Origin: Geothrix oryzisoli
GTDB taxonomy: Bacteria; Acidobacteriota; Holophagae; Holophagales; Holophagaceae
DNA: 64,000 nucleotides
Assembly (NCBI RefSeq): GCF_022808865.1
Contig: NZ_JAKZLB010000001.1
Location: 496,001 to 560,000, forward strand
Reading direction: 5' to 3'
In this document: positions 1-8,650 of the stretch, one piece after another
Numbering within the stretch: position 1 is the stretch's first letter
How the letters are laid out: each line of letters begins with the position of its first letter
The notes under the pieces: model-generated
Databases searched by the model: none
Told to the model about the DNA's origin: nothing
What the model saw: the letters and a program-made list of their open reading frames with translations, nothing else
Program-made: the position numbers and the translations under genes

Positions 1-90
1 GCCATCCCAGCATCCTACCGGACACATCGGAGATGAGGTGGTAGATTGTCATGTTTTTCGTGGTTTTTACGGGTTCCCGTGGCACAATAA

Positions 91-122
91 ACCACAGGCC
101 CGCTGACCCGGGCCGTGGGAGG
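91..122 (+). promoter_or_regulatory. 5' leader hairpin abutting the Shine-Dalgarno of the GT2 gene
   Basis: Bases 91-94 (CCAC) pair with 114-117 (GTGG), and 96-101 (GGCCCG) pair with 108-113, giving a 10-bp stem with one bulged A. The stem ends inside the ribosome binding site GGGAGG (117-122) of the downstream gene. No U-tract follows, so it is not an intrinsic terminator. It could tune translation or mRNA stability, which is inference. The rest of bases 1-130 shows no gene. Confidence 0.35.
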
Positions 123-130
123 TTTATTCC

Positions 131-1657
131 GTGATGGAAGTCGTCAAGACCATCGTGCTCGGCACCTACTTCACGCTGCTCACCATCCTGAGCGTCTACG
201 GGGCCCACCGCCTCTGGATGCTGCTGCTCTACTACCGCCACAAGAATGAGGTTCCCCAGCCCAAGGGCGACGAGAACTACCTGCCGGTGGTCACGGTGCA
301 GCTGGCGGTGTTCAACGAGATGAACGTCATCGAGCGCCTGATGGACCACGTCGTGAAGATGGACTGGCCCAAGGAGAAGCTCGAGATCCAGGTGCTGGAC
401 GACTCCACGGACGAGACCGTCAAGGTGGCCAGTGCCGTGGTGGACCGCTACCAGGCCCTGGGCTTCGACATCCACTACCTGCATCGGACGGACCGCACGG
501 GCTTCAAGGCCGGCGCGCTGGCCGAGGGCCTCAAGGTCGCCAAGGGCGAGCTGGTGGCCATGTTCGACGCGGACTTCCTGCCCACCGAGGACTTCCTCCG
601 CAAGGCCGTGCCCCATTTCGCCGACGAGAAGGTGGCCTTCGTCCAAGGTTGCTGGGCCCACCTGAACCGCGAGTTCTCGCTGCTCACCCAGGTGCAGGCC
701 ATCCTGCTCGACGGCCACTTCGTCTTCGAGCACACCGCCCGCCACCGGTCCCACGCCTTCTTCAACTTCAGCGGCACCGCCGGCATGTGGCGCGTCTCCG
801 CCATCGCCGACGCGGGTGGCTGGGAGCACGACACCATCACCGAAGATGCCGACTTGTCCTACCGCGCCCAGCTGAAGGGCTGGAAGGGCGTGTACCTCAA
901 GGACCTGGTCGTCCCCGCCGAGCTGCCCGTGGAGGTCAACGCCTTCAAGAGCCAGCAGCACCGCTGGGCCAAGGGCAACGCGCAGGTCATCCGCAAGCTC
1001 ATGAAGACCATCTGGAAGTCCAACGAGAGCCTGCACACCAAGCTCGAGTGCTGGTTCCACCTGACGGCCAACTGCAACTACATGTTGATGGTGGTGCTCT
1101 CCGTCATCATGGTGCCCGCCATGATCTTCCGGGCCGGCACACCCGTGCATGTCCTGCTCCTCACGGACGGCCCCTTCTTCCTGCTGAACGCGGTGAGCGT
1201 GGGCCTCTACTTCGGGCTCTCCCAGAAGGAACTGACGGACAACACGGGCTGGACCAAGCGCCTCAAGTACATCCCCGGCCTCATGGGCCTGGGCATCGGC
1301 CTCGCCCTGAACCAGGCCAAGGCCGTGCTGGAAGGCTTCTTCACCGACGACAAGGAGTTCAAGCGCACCCCCAAGTACGGCGTGGATGCCAATGGCAAGA
1401 CCGTCACCAAGCGGGCCTACAAGGTGCCCAAGAGCCTCATGACCTTCCTGGAGCTGGGCTTCGCCATCTACTACTTCGGCGCCGTGCTCGTGGCCATCTG
1501 GATCCGCAAGTGGGCCTCGGTCCCCTTCCTCTGGCTCTTCTTCAGCGGCTTCTCCTACATGAGCATCCTCTCTCTGGCCGACGTGAAGCTGTTCCGCCGT
1601 CTGGCCATGGATGAGCCCGCCGACGACGCCCAGAGCGCCGCGAACTTCGTCCAGTAG
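131..1657 (+). CDS. Membrane GT2 glycosyltransferase, cellulose-synthase-like
   Basis: Processive-type family 2 glycosyltransferase (508 aa), expected to transfer sugar from a nucleotide-sugar donor at the inner face of the cytoplasmic membrane. The GT-A motifs are in order: DD at 90-91, DADF at 146-149, TEDAD at 237-241 and QQHRW at 275-279, the Q(Q/x)xRW signature of cellulose and glucomannan synthase-like enzymes. A membrane segment lies near residues 9-31 and several more follow residue 305. The start is GTG 131, eight bases after GGGAGG; ATG 134 is the alternative. There is no PilZ domain and no cellulose operon partner nearby, so the product (polysaccharide or glycolipid) cannot be assigned. 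Confidence 0.85.
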   Translation: MMEVVKTIVLGTYFTLLTILSVYGAHRLWMLLLYYRHKNEVPQPKGDENYLPVVTVQLAVFNEMNVIERLMDHVVKMDWPKEKLEIQVLDDSTDETVKVASAVVDRYQALGFDIHYLHRTDRTGFKAGALAEGLKVAKGELVAMFDADFLPTEDFLRKAVPHFADEKVAFVQGCWAHLNREFSLLTQVQAILLDGHFVFEHTARHRSHAFFNFSGTAGMWRVSAIADAGGWEHDTITEDADLSYRAQLKGWKGVYLKDLVVPAELPVEVNAFKSQQHRWAKGNAQVIRKLMKTIWKSNESLHTKLECWFHLTANCNYMLMVVLSVIMVPAMIFRAGTPVHVLLLTDGPFFLLNAVSVGLYFGLSQKELTDNTGWTKRLKYIPGLMGLGIGLALNQAKAVLEGFFTDDKEFKRTPKYGVDANGKTVTKRAYKVPKSLMTFLELGFAIYYFGAVLVAIWIRKWASVPFLWLFFSGFSYMSILSLADVKLFRRLAMDEPADDAQSAANFVQ

Positions 1658-1747
1658 CGCGACCTCCGAGCAGGGGCCCCGGCCCGCCCTGGACCCCTGC
1701 CCCGGTTCCGGCCGGAGGCGCCCAGGATGTGACTCTTCCGGTGCCCC

Positions 1748-2599
1748 GTGATCGATCTCCACTGCCACACCCTCCACTCGGACGGCACCGATACGCCTGA
1801 GCGTCTGGCCCTGCTCGGCGAAGAGGCCCGGCTCACGGCCCTCTGCCTGACGGACCACGACACCCTGGGCGGCATCCCGGAGTTCCTGGCCATGCAGCCG
1901 CAGGTGAAGGTGCGTCTGCTGGTGGGCACGGAGCTGAGCTGCCGCTTCCTGGGCCGGTCCCTGCACGTGCTTGGCCTGCTGGTCGATCCAGGCGATGCGA
2001 CCTTCCAGACCCGCCTGGATGAACTGAGGCTGCGCCGGGAGGACCGGAACCTCCGCATGATCACCCGCTTGGCGGAGCTGGGCTGCCCGGTCACCTACGA
2101 GGAAGTCCGGGCCCAGGCGGAAACGCCGCTGATCTCCCGAGTGCACTTCGCCAAAGCCCTGGCGGCGCGCGGGTTCGTGCGGCGGGCACCGGAGGCCTTC
2201 GAGCGGCTCATCGGGGATGACTGCCCGGGCTTCGTGCCGCGGGAGGAACTGAGTCCCGCCGAGGCCGCCCGCTGGATCCGCGAGGCCGGTGGCGTGCCCG
2301 TGGTGGCCCATCCGGGCCGCTTTGCGGGGGGCTCGTTCCGCTGGGATGAAGCCATGAAGGATCTCCAGCGCGAGGGCATGGAAGGCCTGGAGGGCTATTA
2401 CGGCGAGTACCGGGCTGCCGAGCAGAAGCACTTCCTGGCCCTGGGGGCTCGCCTCGGGATGGTGGTCACCGGCGGCAGCGACTATCACGGCGCCAACAAA
2501 CCCGGCCTGCGGCTGGGCGTCGGACGAGGCGGCCTCAAGGTACCGGACGAACTCCTGGACAGCCTGGAACGACAGCAAAAATACGGCACCTACCGCTGA
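1748..2599 (+). CDS. PHP-domain phosphoesterase (TrpH/YciV-like)
   Basis: PHP-family metal-dependent phosphoesterase of 283 aa. The N-terminus has the metal-binding signature with H5, H7 and D12 in a DLHCHTLHSDG motif. A second motif, TDHDT, lies near residue 37, and a C-terminal SDYHG follows near residue 247. Relatives act on 3',5'-nucleotide bisphosphates or trim RNA 5' ends (RNase AM/YciV type). That activity is inferred from family resemblance only. The start is GTG 1748 with a poor ribosome site. The gene follows the glycosyltransferase by 90 bases on the same strand, with no sign that they share a pathway. Confidence 0.8.
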   Translation: MIDLHCHTLHSDGTDTPERLALLGEEARLTALCLTDHDTLGGIPEFLAMQPQVKVRLLVGTELSCRFLGRSLHVLGLLVDPGDATFQTRLDELRLRREDRNLRMITRLAELGCPVTYEEVRAQAETPLISRVHFAKALAARGFVRRAPEAFERLIGDDCPGFVPREELSPAEAARWIREAGGVPVVAHPGRFAGGSFRWDEAMKDLQREGMEGLEGYYGEYRAAEQKHFLALGARLGMVVTGGSDYHGANKPGLRLGVGRGGLKVPDELLDSLERQQKYGTYR

Positions 2600-2630
2600 T
2601 TGCCGATAGGCTGGAAACAAAGAGGCAGCC

Positions 2631-3029
2631 ATGTCCAATCGAATCCTCCTGGTGGAGGACGATCCCATCAACGTCAAGTTCATCCAGACCGTGCTGACCA
2701 AGAAGGGCGGCTATGCAGTCGTGGTTTCCGAAGAAGTGGACGAGATCCTCAAGCTCGCGCGCGAGGGCGATCTGAAGGCCATCATCATGGATGTGAGCCT
2801 GTCCCGATCGAGCTACCAGGGCCAGAAGGTGGATGGCATCTTCATCACCAAGCTGCTCAAGCAGGAGGAGGCCACCCGCCGCATCCCCGTGCTGCTCGCC
2901 ACCGCCCATGCCATGTTCGGAGACCGGGAGAAATACCTGGAACTGACCGGCGCCGAAGGCTACATCTCCAAGCCCATCCATGACCCGTCCGCGCTCATCG
3001 ATGCGGTGAAGTCCGTGACCGAGGTTTGA
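2631..3029 (+). CDS. Single-domain response regulator (CheY-like)
   Basis: A stand-alone receiver domain of 132 aa with no output domain. Acidic residues E9, D10 and D11 precede the phospho-acceptor D54 (IIMDVS). T91 and K114 (ISKP) complete the active site. The alpha3 region carries an insertion (residues 56-68, SLSRSSYQGQKVD) typical of polar-localised or Frz/Dif-like receivers. No histidine kinase lies nearby, so its partner is unknown; motility or pilus control is possible. Its stop codon overlaps the open frame of truA downstream, implying one transcript. Confidence 0.85.
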   Translation: MSNRILLVEDDPINVKFIQTVLTKKGGYAVVVSEEVDEILKLAREGDLKAIIMDVSLSRSSYQGQKVDGIFITKLLKQEEATRRIPVLLATAHAMFGDREKYLELTGAEGYISKPIHDPSALIDAVKSVTEV

Positions 3030-3031
3030 GG

Positions 3032-3862
3032 GTGGCTGCGAAACCTGTGCCCTACGCTGCGTTCCGCCTGCTGGTGGAGTACGACGGCAGCCGCTTCCAT
3101 GGCTGGCAGAAACAGGGCCCCAGGCAGTCCCGCGAAGGCATCCGCACCGTCGCCGGCAGCCTGGAGCATGCGATTCATGAGGCCGGCCTGCGGCTCGTCT
3201 ACCTGGGGGGCGCCGGCCGCACCGATGCCGGGGTGCATGCCCTGGGCCAGGTCGCGCACCTGCACCTGGAAGCCAAGGGCGCACCCCGGCCCGGCGAGCT
3301 GCGCCGGATCTTCGACGCCACCCTGCCCCAGGACATCTCCATCCGCGACGTGCGGACCTGCGCCCCCCGCTTCCACTCCCGCCACGACGCGGTGGATCGC
3401 ACCTACCTCTATCAGATCAGCCGGCGGCGGAGCGCCTTCGGCAAGCCCTGGATCTGGTGGGTGAAGCGCAACCTGGACCTGAGCCGTCTGCAGAAGGCCT
3501 GGACCTCCTTCGAGGGGGACCAGGACCTGGGTTCCTTCGCGGATCTGGATGCCGAGGAGGACGGGCGGAGCCGGATCATCCACTGCGAGGTGGCCGAAGC
3601 GGGCGCTTTGGTGCTCTTGCGGGTCCGCGCCACCCACTTCTTCCGGCGCCTGGTCCGCCGCATGGTAGGGGCCTCCGTGGCCTGTGCCCTGGGCGAGGAG
3701 GAGCCCCTCCGCGTGCTGGAGGACCTGCACTCCCCCACCGAAGCCGCCAACCTGTACTGGGCCGCCAAGGCTGCCCCCTCTTCGGGCCTGTTCCTGGAGG
3801 CCGTCCGCTACCCCGGCGATCCCGAGCCCGGGCCGCCACGGTCCACCATCATCATCCCCTGA
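3032..3862 (+). CDS. truA: tRNA pseudouridine(38-40) synthase TruA
   Basis: Isomerises uridines 38-40 in the tRNA anticodon stem-loop to pseudouridine. The catalytic Asp lies in GGAGRTDAGVHALGQ (D65 from this start), the hallmark of TruA. The 276-aa length matches the family, and the C-terminal SGLFLEAVRYP motif is present. I chose GTG 3032 because GAGG at 3021-3024 sits seven bases upstream. The frame also opens at TTG 3026, overlapping the stop of the receiver gene. Translational coupling to that gene is likely. Confidence 0.93.
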   Translation: MAAKPVPYAAFRLLVEYDGSRFHGWQKQGPRQSREGIRTVAGSLEHAIHEAGLRLVYLGGAGRTDAGVHALGQVAHLHLEAKGAPRPGELRRIFDATLPQDISIRDVRTCAPRFHSRHDAVDRTYLYQISRRRSAFGKPWIWWVKRNLDLSRLQKAWTSFEGDQDLGSFADLDAEEDGRSRIIHCEVAEAGALVLLRVRATHFFRRLVRRMVGASVACALGEEEPLRVLEDLHSPTEAANLYWAAKAAPSSGLFLEAVRYPGDPEPGPPRSTIIIP

Positions 3863-3871
3863 GGACGCGCC

Positions 3872-4429
3872 ATGCTCACCCGTGACGAAGCCTGGACCCT
3901 GCTCTGCCAGTGGACCCCCTCCGAGAAGCTACGGACCCACGCCCGGGCCGTCGAACTGGTGCTGCGTGACCTGGCAACCAGGCTGGATGAGGATGTCGAG
4001 CGCTTCGGCCTGGCGGGCCTGCTGCACGATGCGGACTACGACAGCTGGCCCGAGGAGCACCCGAAGCGCATCGTCGCCTGGCTGCGCGAACGGGGCGAGG
4101 AGGACCTGGCCCACGCCATCAGCGCCCACTACACCCGCTGGGGCGTGCCCTACGACCACCTGCTGGACAAGGCCCTGCTGGCCTCGGACGAGATCACGGG
4201 CTTCGTCATGGCCTGCGCCCTGGTGCGGCCCACCCGCACCGAGGGCCTGGAGCCCAAGAGCGTGAAGAAGAAGCTCAAGGACAAGGCCTTCGCCGCGGGC
4301 GTGGACCGCTTCGAAGTGGCCGAGGGCCTGCGCATGCTCATGGCGGCCGTCGGTGGCACCGAGGACGAGCACCTCGCCCGCATCATCGCCGTCCTGCACG
4401 AGCACCGCGCGGAATTGGGCCTCAGCTAG
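3872..4429 (+). CDS. HD-domain phosphohydrolase
   Basis: HD-superfamily metal-dependent hydrolase of 185 aa, cytoplasmic. The metal-binding HD pair is in LLHDADYD (H52, D53), with an upstream His in THARAVE (H23) and a downstream His in ISAHYTRW. Related proteins hydrolyse nucleotides, but the substrate cannot be read from the sequence. It starts ten bases after truA and probably shares its transcript. Its stop TAG overlaps the stop of the convergent CapA-like gene in the palindrome CTAG (4426-4429). Confidence 0.8.
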   Translation: MLTRDEAWTLLCQWTPSEKLRTHARAVELVLRDLATRLDEDVERFGLAGLLHDADYDSWPEEHPKRIVAWLRERGEEDLAHAISAHYTRWGVPYDHLLDKALLASDEITGFVMACALVRPTRTEGLEPKSVKKKLKDKAFAAGVDRFEVAEGLRMLMAAVGGTEDEHLARIIAVLHEHRAELGLS

Positions 4430-5655
4430 CGGGCCACGAACGCCTCGCCCAGGGTCGCCGCGATGCGCCTCCGCCGGAGGATGAGCGTCCTCAGGTATTC
4501 CTGTTTCTCAAGAAGCGCCGCCCGGCGGGCCGGCGTCTCCGGGTCCACCGACAAAGCCGACAGGGCCTCCACCTCCGCCCGCACCCGGACCTCGGCGGCG
4601 GCCACGCGAATGACCCGGATCTCTCGCTTGGCGGCGGGCACTCCCCAGTTGTTCTCCGTCCACAGAGGTTCGAAGGAGGCCTCCGCCAGGACCACCTGCC
4701 TCCGTCCATCCGGTCCCGGCCGCTGTTCGAACACGGCCTGGAGCGCCGCGCCATCGCGGCTGTCGCCGCCCGCCACCGGGAACAGGTCCGCCCGGTACAT
4801 GCGGTCCTGGTTGCTGATGAAGTTGCCCAGGGAGTAGGCCACCAGGGCTTTCCGGCCGCCCACCTCCAGGACTTCGGCCGGCTGGAGGACATGGGGATGG
4901 TGCCCCAGCAGCAGATCGCAGCCCGCCTCCACCAGCTGTCTGGCGAGGTCCCGCTGACGCTTCGTGGGTTGATGCTGGTACTCGTTCCCCCAATGGACAC
5001 TCACCACCACCAGGTCGGCGCAGGCGCGCGCCTCGCGCACGGCCGCGAGGGCCGGTTCGAGATCCAGCCGCCGCACCCAGGGGTCCGTGGCCTTGCGGTT
5101 GAGGTCGATGTTGAAGATGTCCGTGAAGCCCAGGAAGGCCACCTTCACCCCCTGCCGTTCGACGATCTGCAGGGTCTCCGCCCGGGACCGGTCCTCCCCG
5201 CTGCCCACCGCCACCAGCTGCTCGGCCCGCAGCCGGTCCAGGGTCTCCCGCACGCCGCGCGGCCCCTGGTCGAAGGCGTGGTTGTTGGCCGTGGCGAGCA
5301 CGGTGAACCCGCTGGCGCGCAAAGCCGCCGGCAGAGCGGCCGGCGCGTTGAATTGGAACGGCACGCCGGGCCGGCCCGAGCTGGGCGCCACGGGCGTCTC
5401 CAGATTCCCGAAGGCCAGGTCCGCCCCCTGGAACAGGGGCACCAGGTCGGCCCACAGGCTCGGGAAACCCTGGGCCGCATGCTCCGCTGAGGCCTTCACA
5501 TCCTGGTGCATGAGGATGTCGCCCACCGCCACCAGGCGGAGGCGCGGAGGCGGTGGCGGGGGTGGCAAGCGGCGGGGCCGGCAGGCCGAGGAGAGTCCCA
5601 GGATGACACCCAGCCCGGCCGCCACGGTGGCGGCGGCCCCCATCCGCAGGCGCAT
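4426..5655 (-). CDS. CapA-family lipoprotein (poly-gamma-glutamate-type metallophosphatase fold)
   Basis: PGA_cap/CapA-like protein of 409 aa. The N-terminus has a lipoprotein signal with lipobox LSSAC (C25) followed by a proline-rich linker, so it is probably membrane-anchored outside the cytoplasm. Family motifs follow in order: VAVGDILMH, FGNLETPV, ATANNHAFDQG, VSVHWGNEY and GHHPHVLQP. These are the metal ligands of the calcineurin-like CapA fold. There is no capB/capC nearby, so a capsule role is doubtful; lone members often have unknown cell-envelope roles. The start ATG 5655 overlaps the stop of the upstream radical SAM gene (TGATG), indicating coupling; ATG 5643 is the alternative. Confidence 0.85.
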   Translation of the reverse strand: MRLRMGAAATVAAGLGVILGLSSACRPRRLPPPPPPPRLRLVAVGDILMHQDVKASAEHAAQGFPSLWADLVPLFQGADLAFGNLETPVAPSSGRPGVPFQFNAPAALPAALRASGFTVLATANNHAFDQGPRGVRETLDRLRAEQLVAVGSGEDRSRAETLQIVERQGVKVAFLGFTDIFNIDLNRKATDPWVRRLDLEPALAAVREARACADLVVVSVHWGNEYQHQPTKRQRDLARQLVEAGCDLLLGHHPHVLQPAEVLEVGGRKALVAYSLGNFISNQDRMYRADLFPVAGGDSRDGAALQAVFEQRPGPDGRRQVVLAEASFEPLWTENNWGVPAAKREIRVIRVAAAEVRVRAEVEALSALSVDPETPARRAALLEKQEYLRTLILRRRRIAATLGEAFVAR

Positions 5656-6533
5656 CAGCCCCAGACCTCGGGCCCGTAGTAGACCTCTATCGGCAGACCG
5701 GGCAGCCGCGCCGCCACCTGCGCCGCCAGAGAATCCATCTCCGCCCGCGACAGGGGCCGGGCCTCCGGCTCCGGCGTGGGCCGGGCCACGGTGTAGAGTT
5801 GGAGGGCCTGGATGCGCCCACCCTCGGCCAGGATGGTCTCGAGCCGGCCGCAATAGGCCGCCACCTCGTCCGCGGAAGGCCCCTGCCCCTTCCAGCTGAG
5901 GAAGAGGGTCTGGATGAGGATGGGCCAACGCCGGGCGGTGGCCAGCAGGTTGTCGAGAATCCGCTGGAAAGGCACCTGGCTGCGGCAGATCTCGCGGTAG
6001 AAGGGCTCAGTACCAGCATCGAGCTTGGCCCAGATCTCGCCCTGGTTGGCCATCAGGGTCTCCAGGCCCTTCACCACCTCCGGGGCCTGCAGGCGGCTGG
6101 AGTCGGTGATGAGCACGAGCTTCACCAGGTCCAGGCCCCGCTGGGCCTTGAGGCGGGCGACCCGGGCGACCACTTCCGCAAACTCCCGGGCCGTGGTGGG
6201 CTCGCCGTCGCCGCTGAAGGCGATGTCGTTGAGTCGCCGTTGCTCGGGCCGCGCAGAGTCGAAGGGCGGGATGTCATAGATCTCGCCGCTCGTGGCGAGG
6301 TCCAGCAGCAGACCCAGCTCCTTGTCGAGCAACTCCAGGTCCAGGTCCTTCCGCCTTGGTGGCGTCAGACGGTCCACCTCGCAGTAGACGCAATCGAAGT
6401 TGCAGACCTTGTCGGGGTTCAGGTTCACGCCCAGGCTCACTCCCCGGCTCCGGCGCGAGATCACGGGGTAGCAATAGTCGAACTCCCGCCAGACACGGCG
6501 GTGATCCAGGTGGGCCTTGATCAGATCCGTCAT
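5655..6533 (-). CDS. Radical SAM protein (COG0731, Tyw1/wybutosine-like)
   Basis: Radical SAM enzyme of 292 aa. The [4Fe-4S] cysteines are C44, C48 and C51 in CNFDCVYCEVDR. A glycine-rich SAM contact, FSGDGEPT, follows near residue 130. It resembles the COG0731 group, which includes archaeal/eukaryotic Tyw1, but bacteria lack wybutosine, so the substrate is unknown. It is translationally coupled (TGATG) to the CapA-like lipoprotein gene. That pairing is the only functional hint and does not suggest a known pathway. Confidence 0.82.
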   Translation of the reverse strand: MTDLIKAHLDHRRVWREFDYCYPVISRRSRGVSLGVNLNPDKVCNFDCVYCEVDRLTPPRRKDLDLELLDKELGLLLDLATSGEIYDIPPFDSARPEQRRLNDIAFSGDGEPTTAREFAEVVARVARLKAQRGLDLVKLVLITDSSRLQAPEVVKGLETLMANQGEIWAKLDAGTEPFYREICRSQVPFQRILDNLLATARRWPILIQTLFLSWKGQGPSADEVAAYCGRLETILAEGGRIQALQLYTVARPTPEPEARPLSRAEMDSLAAQVAARLPGLPIEVYYGPEVWG

Positions 6534-6551
6534 GGCTTCAGGATACGCCCT

Positions 6552-6968
6552 TCAGGCCCGGCCGCTTCTGGCCCGGTGGGCGTCCGCTGCGGCCAGTACG
6601 GCTTCAGGCTTCCAGAGGATGGGCTCGGGCCGCTGTTCCTCATCCACCGCCACCATGACGAACTCGCCGCTGGTGACAGGCCGCCGGGCATCGGACACGG
6701 GCTGGTAGACCTGCACCTCGATCTGGAGGGTCATGCTGGTGCGCCCCTGCCGGGCGACGGCCACGTAGAACTCGATGATCTCCCCGGCCCGCACAGGACT
6801 GTGGAAGACCAGCTCGGAGACCTTGAGCGTGAGGAACCGGCGGTTCCGCGACATGAGCGAGGCCGTGATCCCGGCCACCTTGTCCATGCGGGACATCATG
6901 TCGCCGCCGAACAGCGTGGCATTGAGGCCGATGTCCTGGTCCAGGACCATCTCTCTCGAAATCAGCAT
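6552..6968 (-). CDS. Acyl-CoA thioesterase, hotdog fold (YciA-like)
   Basis: Cytoplasmic acyl-CoA hydrolase of 138 aa. The sequence has the 4HBT helix motif ATLFGGDMMSRMDKVAGITA with the catalytic-type Asp, followed by the VRAGEIIEFYVAVARQG strand pattern. Length and motif match the YciA/acyl-CoA thioester hydrolase group, which releases free fatty acids from CoA esters. It starts 27 bases downstream of the PepSY membrane gene on the same strand and ends 18 bases before the radical SAM start, so co-transcription is plausible. Confidence 0.85.
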   Translation of the reverse strand: MLISREMVLDQDIGLNATLFGGDMMSRMDKVAGITASLMSRNRRFLTLKVSELVFHSPVRAGEIIEFYVAVARQGRTSMTLQIEVQVYQPVSDARRPVTSGEFVMVAVDEEQRPEPILWKPEAVLAAADAHRARSGRA

Positions 6969-6995
6969 GCGTCCTCCGCTCCCAGCATAGCGGCG

Positions 6996-7652
6996 CTACC
7001 ACGCCCTGGAGGCGACGAGGATGGCCCCGGCCAGCCCACCCAGGGCCAGGCCTGCGGACAGGAGACGCGGACCCGCCAGCCGGGTCCAGAGCAGGGTGCC
7101 GCTCAAGGCGAGAAAGACCAGGGCCCCGGCGAAGCAGTCCGTGAGCAGGATCCAGCCAGTCTGGCCGGCTTCGGCCTTGTGCAGCCGCTGCAGGGTCTCG
7201 ACGAGGTTCGCATCGTTCCGTTCCACCTCCACCGTCCGATTGCCCGGTTGGTAGGTGGCCCGGGAGAAGTGGGCATGACCCCCCACCTGGATCAGCCACT
7301 GGGCGGAGGCCTTCACCTCCTGGCCACCGAACCGGGCGGGTTTGGGAGGCAGCACCCGTGAGCGGACCCGGCTCATGGGAACCCCGAACCGGGTGGCCAG
7401 GGTGCCGGCCAGCGCTTCGATGGTCGCCGGCGGCTGGTCCAGCTCCAGCTGCACCTTGTGGACCTCCACCTGCCCGGCCTCGATCTTCAGGACGGCGCGG
7501 TGGTTCTGGAGGAACCCGGTCAGGCCGAACAGCAGGCCGAAGGCGGCTCCGCTGAGCCCCACCCAGGCATGGAACCGGCGGAGGTTGCGCAGGAATGCGC
7601 CCCGGCGGGAATCGGATCGGGAACCAGAATTGAGCGTCATGACACCCATCAT
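6996..7652 (-). CDS. PepSY-associated transmembrane protein
   Basis: Membrane protein of 218 aa related to the PepSY_TM family (iron-reductase or peptidase-inhibitor-like). A hydrophobic segment begins with HAWVGLSGAAFGLLFGLTGF (about 27-47). An extracytoplasmic PepSY-like region spans about 50-160, and two more membrane segments end the protein (about 165-214). Relatives occur next to TonB siderophore receptors, but no receptor is present here. Function is unknown; it may take part in metal or redox handling at the membrane. It lies downstream of sucCD behind a probable terminator. Confidence 0.7.
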   Translation of the reverse strand: MMGVMTLNSGSRSDSRRGAFLRNLRRFHAWVGLSGAAFGLLFGLTGFLQNHRAVLKIEAGQVEVHKVQLELDQPPATIEALAGTLATRFGVPMSRVRSRVLPPKPARFGGQEVKASAQWLIQVGGHAHFSRATYQPGNRTVEVERNDANLVETLQRLHKAEAGQTGWILLTDCFAGALVFLALSGTLLWTRLAGPRLLSAGLALGGLAGAILVASRAW

Positions 7653-7684
7653 GGAGCCTCCATCTTCCTCCGTGAAGGCGCAAA

Positions 7685-7716
7685 AACCAGACGACCCCCG
7701 GAGGGGCCGCCTGGTT
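7685..7716 (-). terminator. Intrinsic terminator after sucCD
   Basis: On the minus strand, AACCAG pairs with CTGGTT (7685-7690 with 7711-7716), and an inner CCCC/GGGG stem forms with two small mismatches. It is followed by TTTTTG. It lies 19 bases past the sucD stop and before the PepSY gene. Confidence 0.7.
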
Positions 7717-7734
7717 CCGGTCTGGAGCGAAGGA

Positions 7735-8607
<873 letters not shown>

Positions 8608-8650
8608 GTCATACCTCTCGAAAATGTGATTCCCGGTTCCGTGGATGGAC

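Noticed and set aside
5656-5928. N-terminal extension of the CapA-like gene
   Set aside because: The open frame continues 91 codons upstream, but that part overlaps the radical SAM coding region and has shadow-like composition. The lipoprotein signal starts at 5655.
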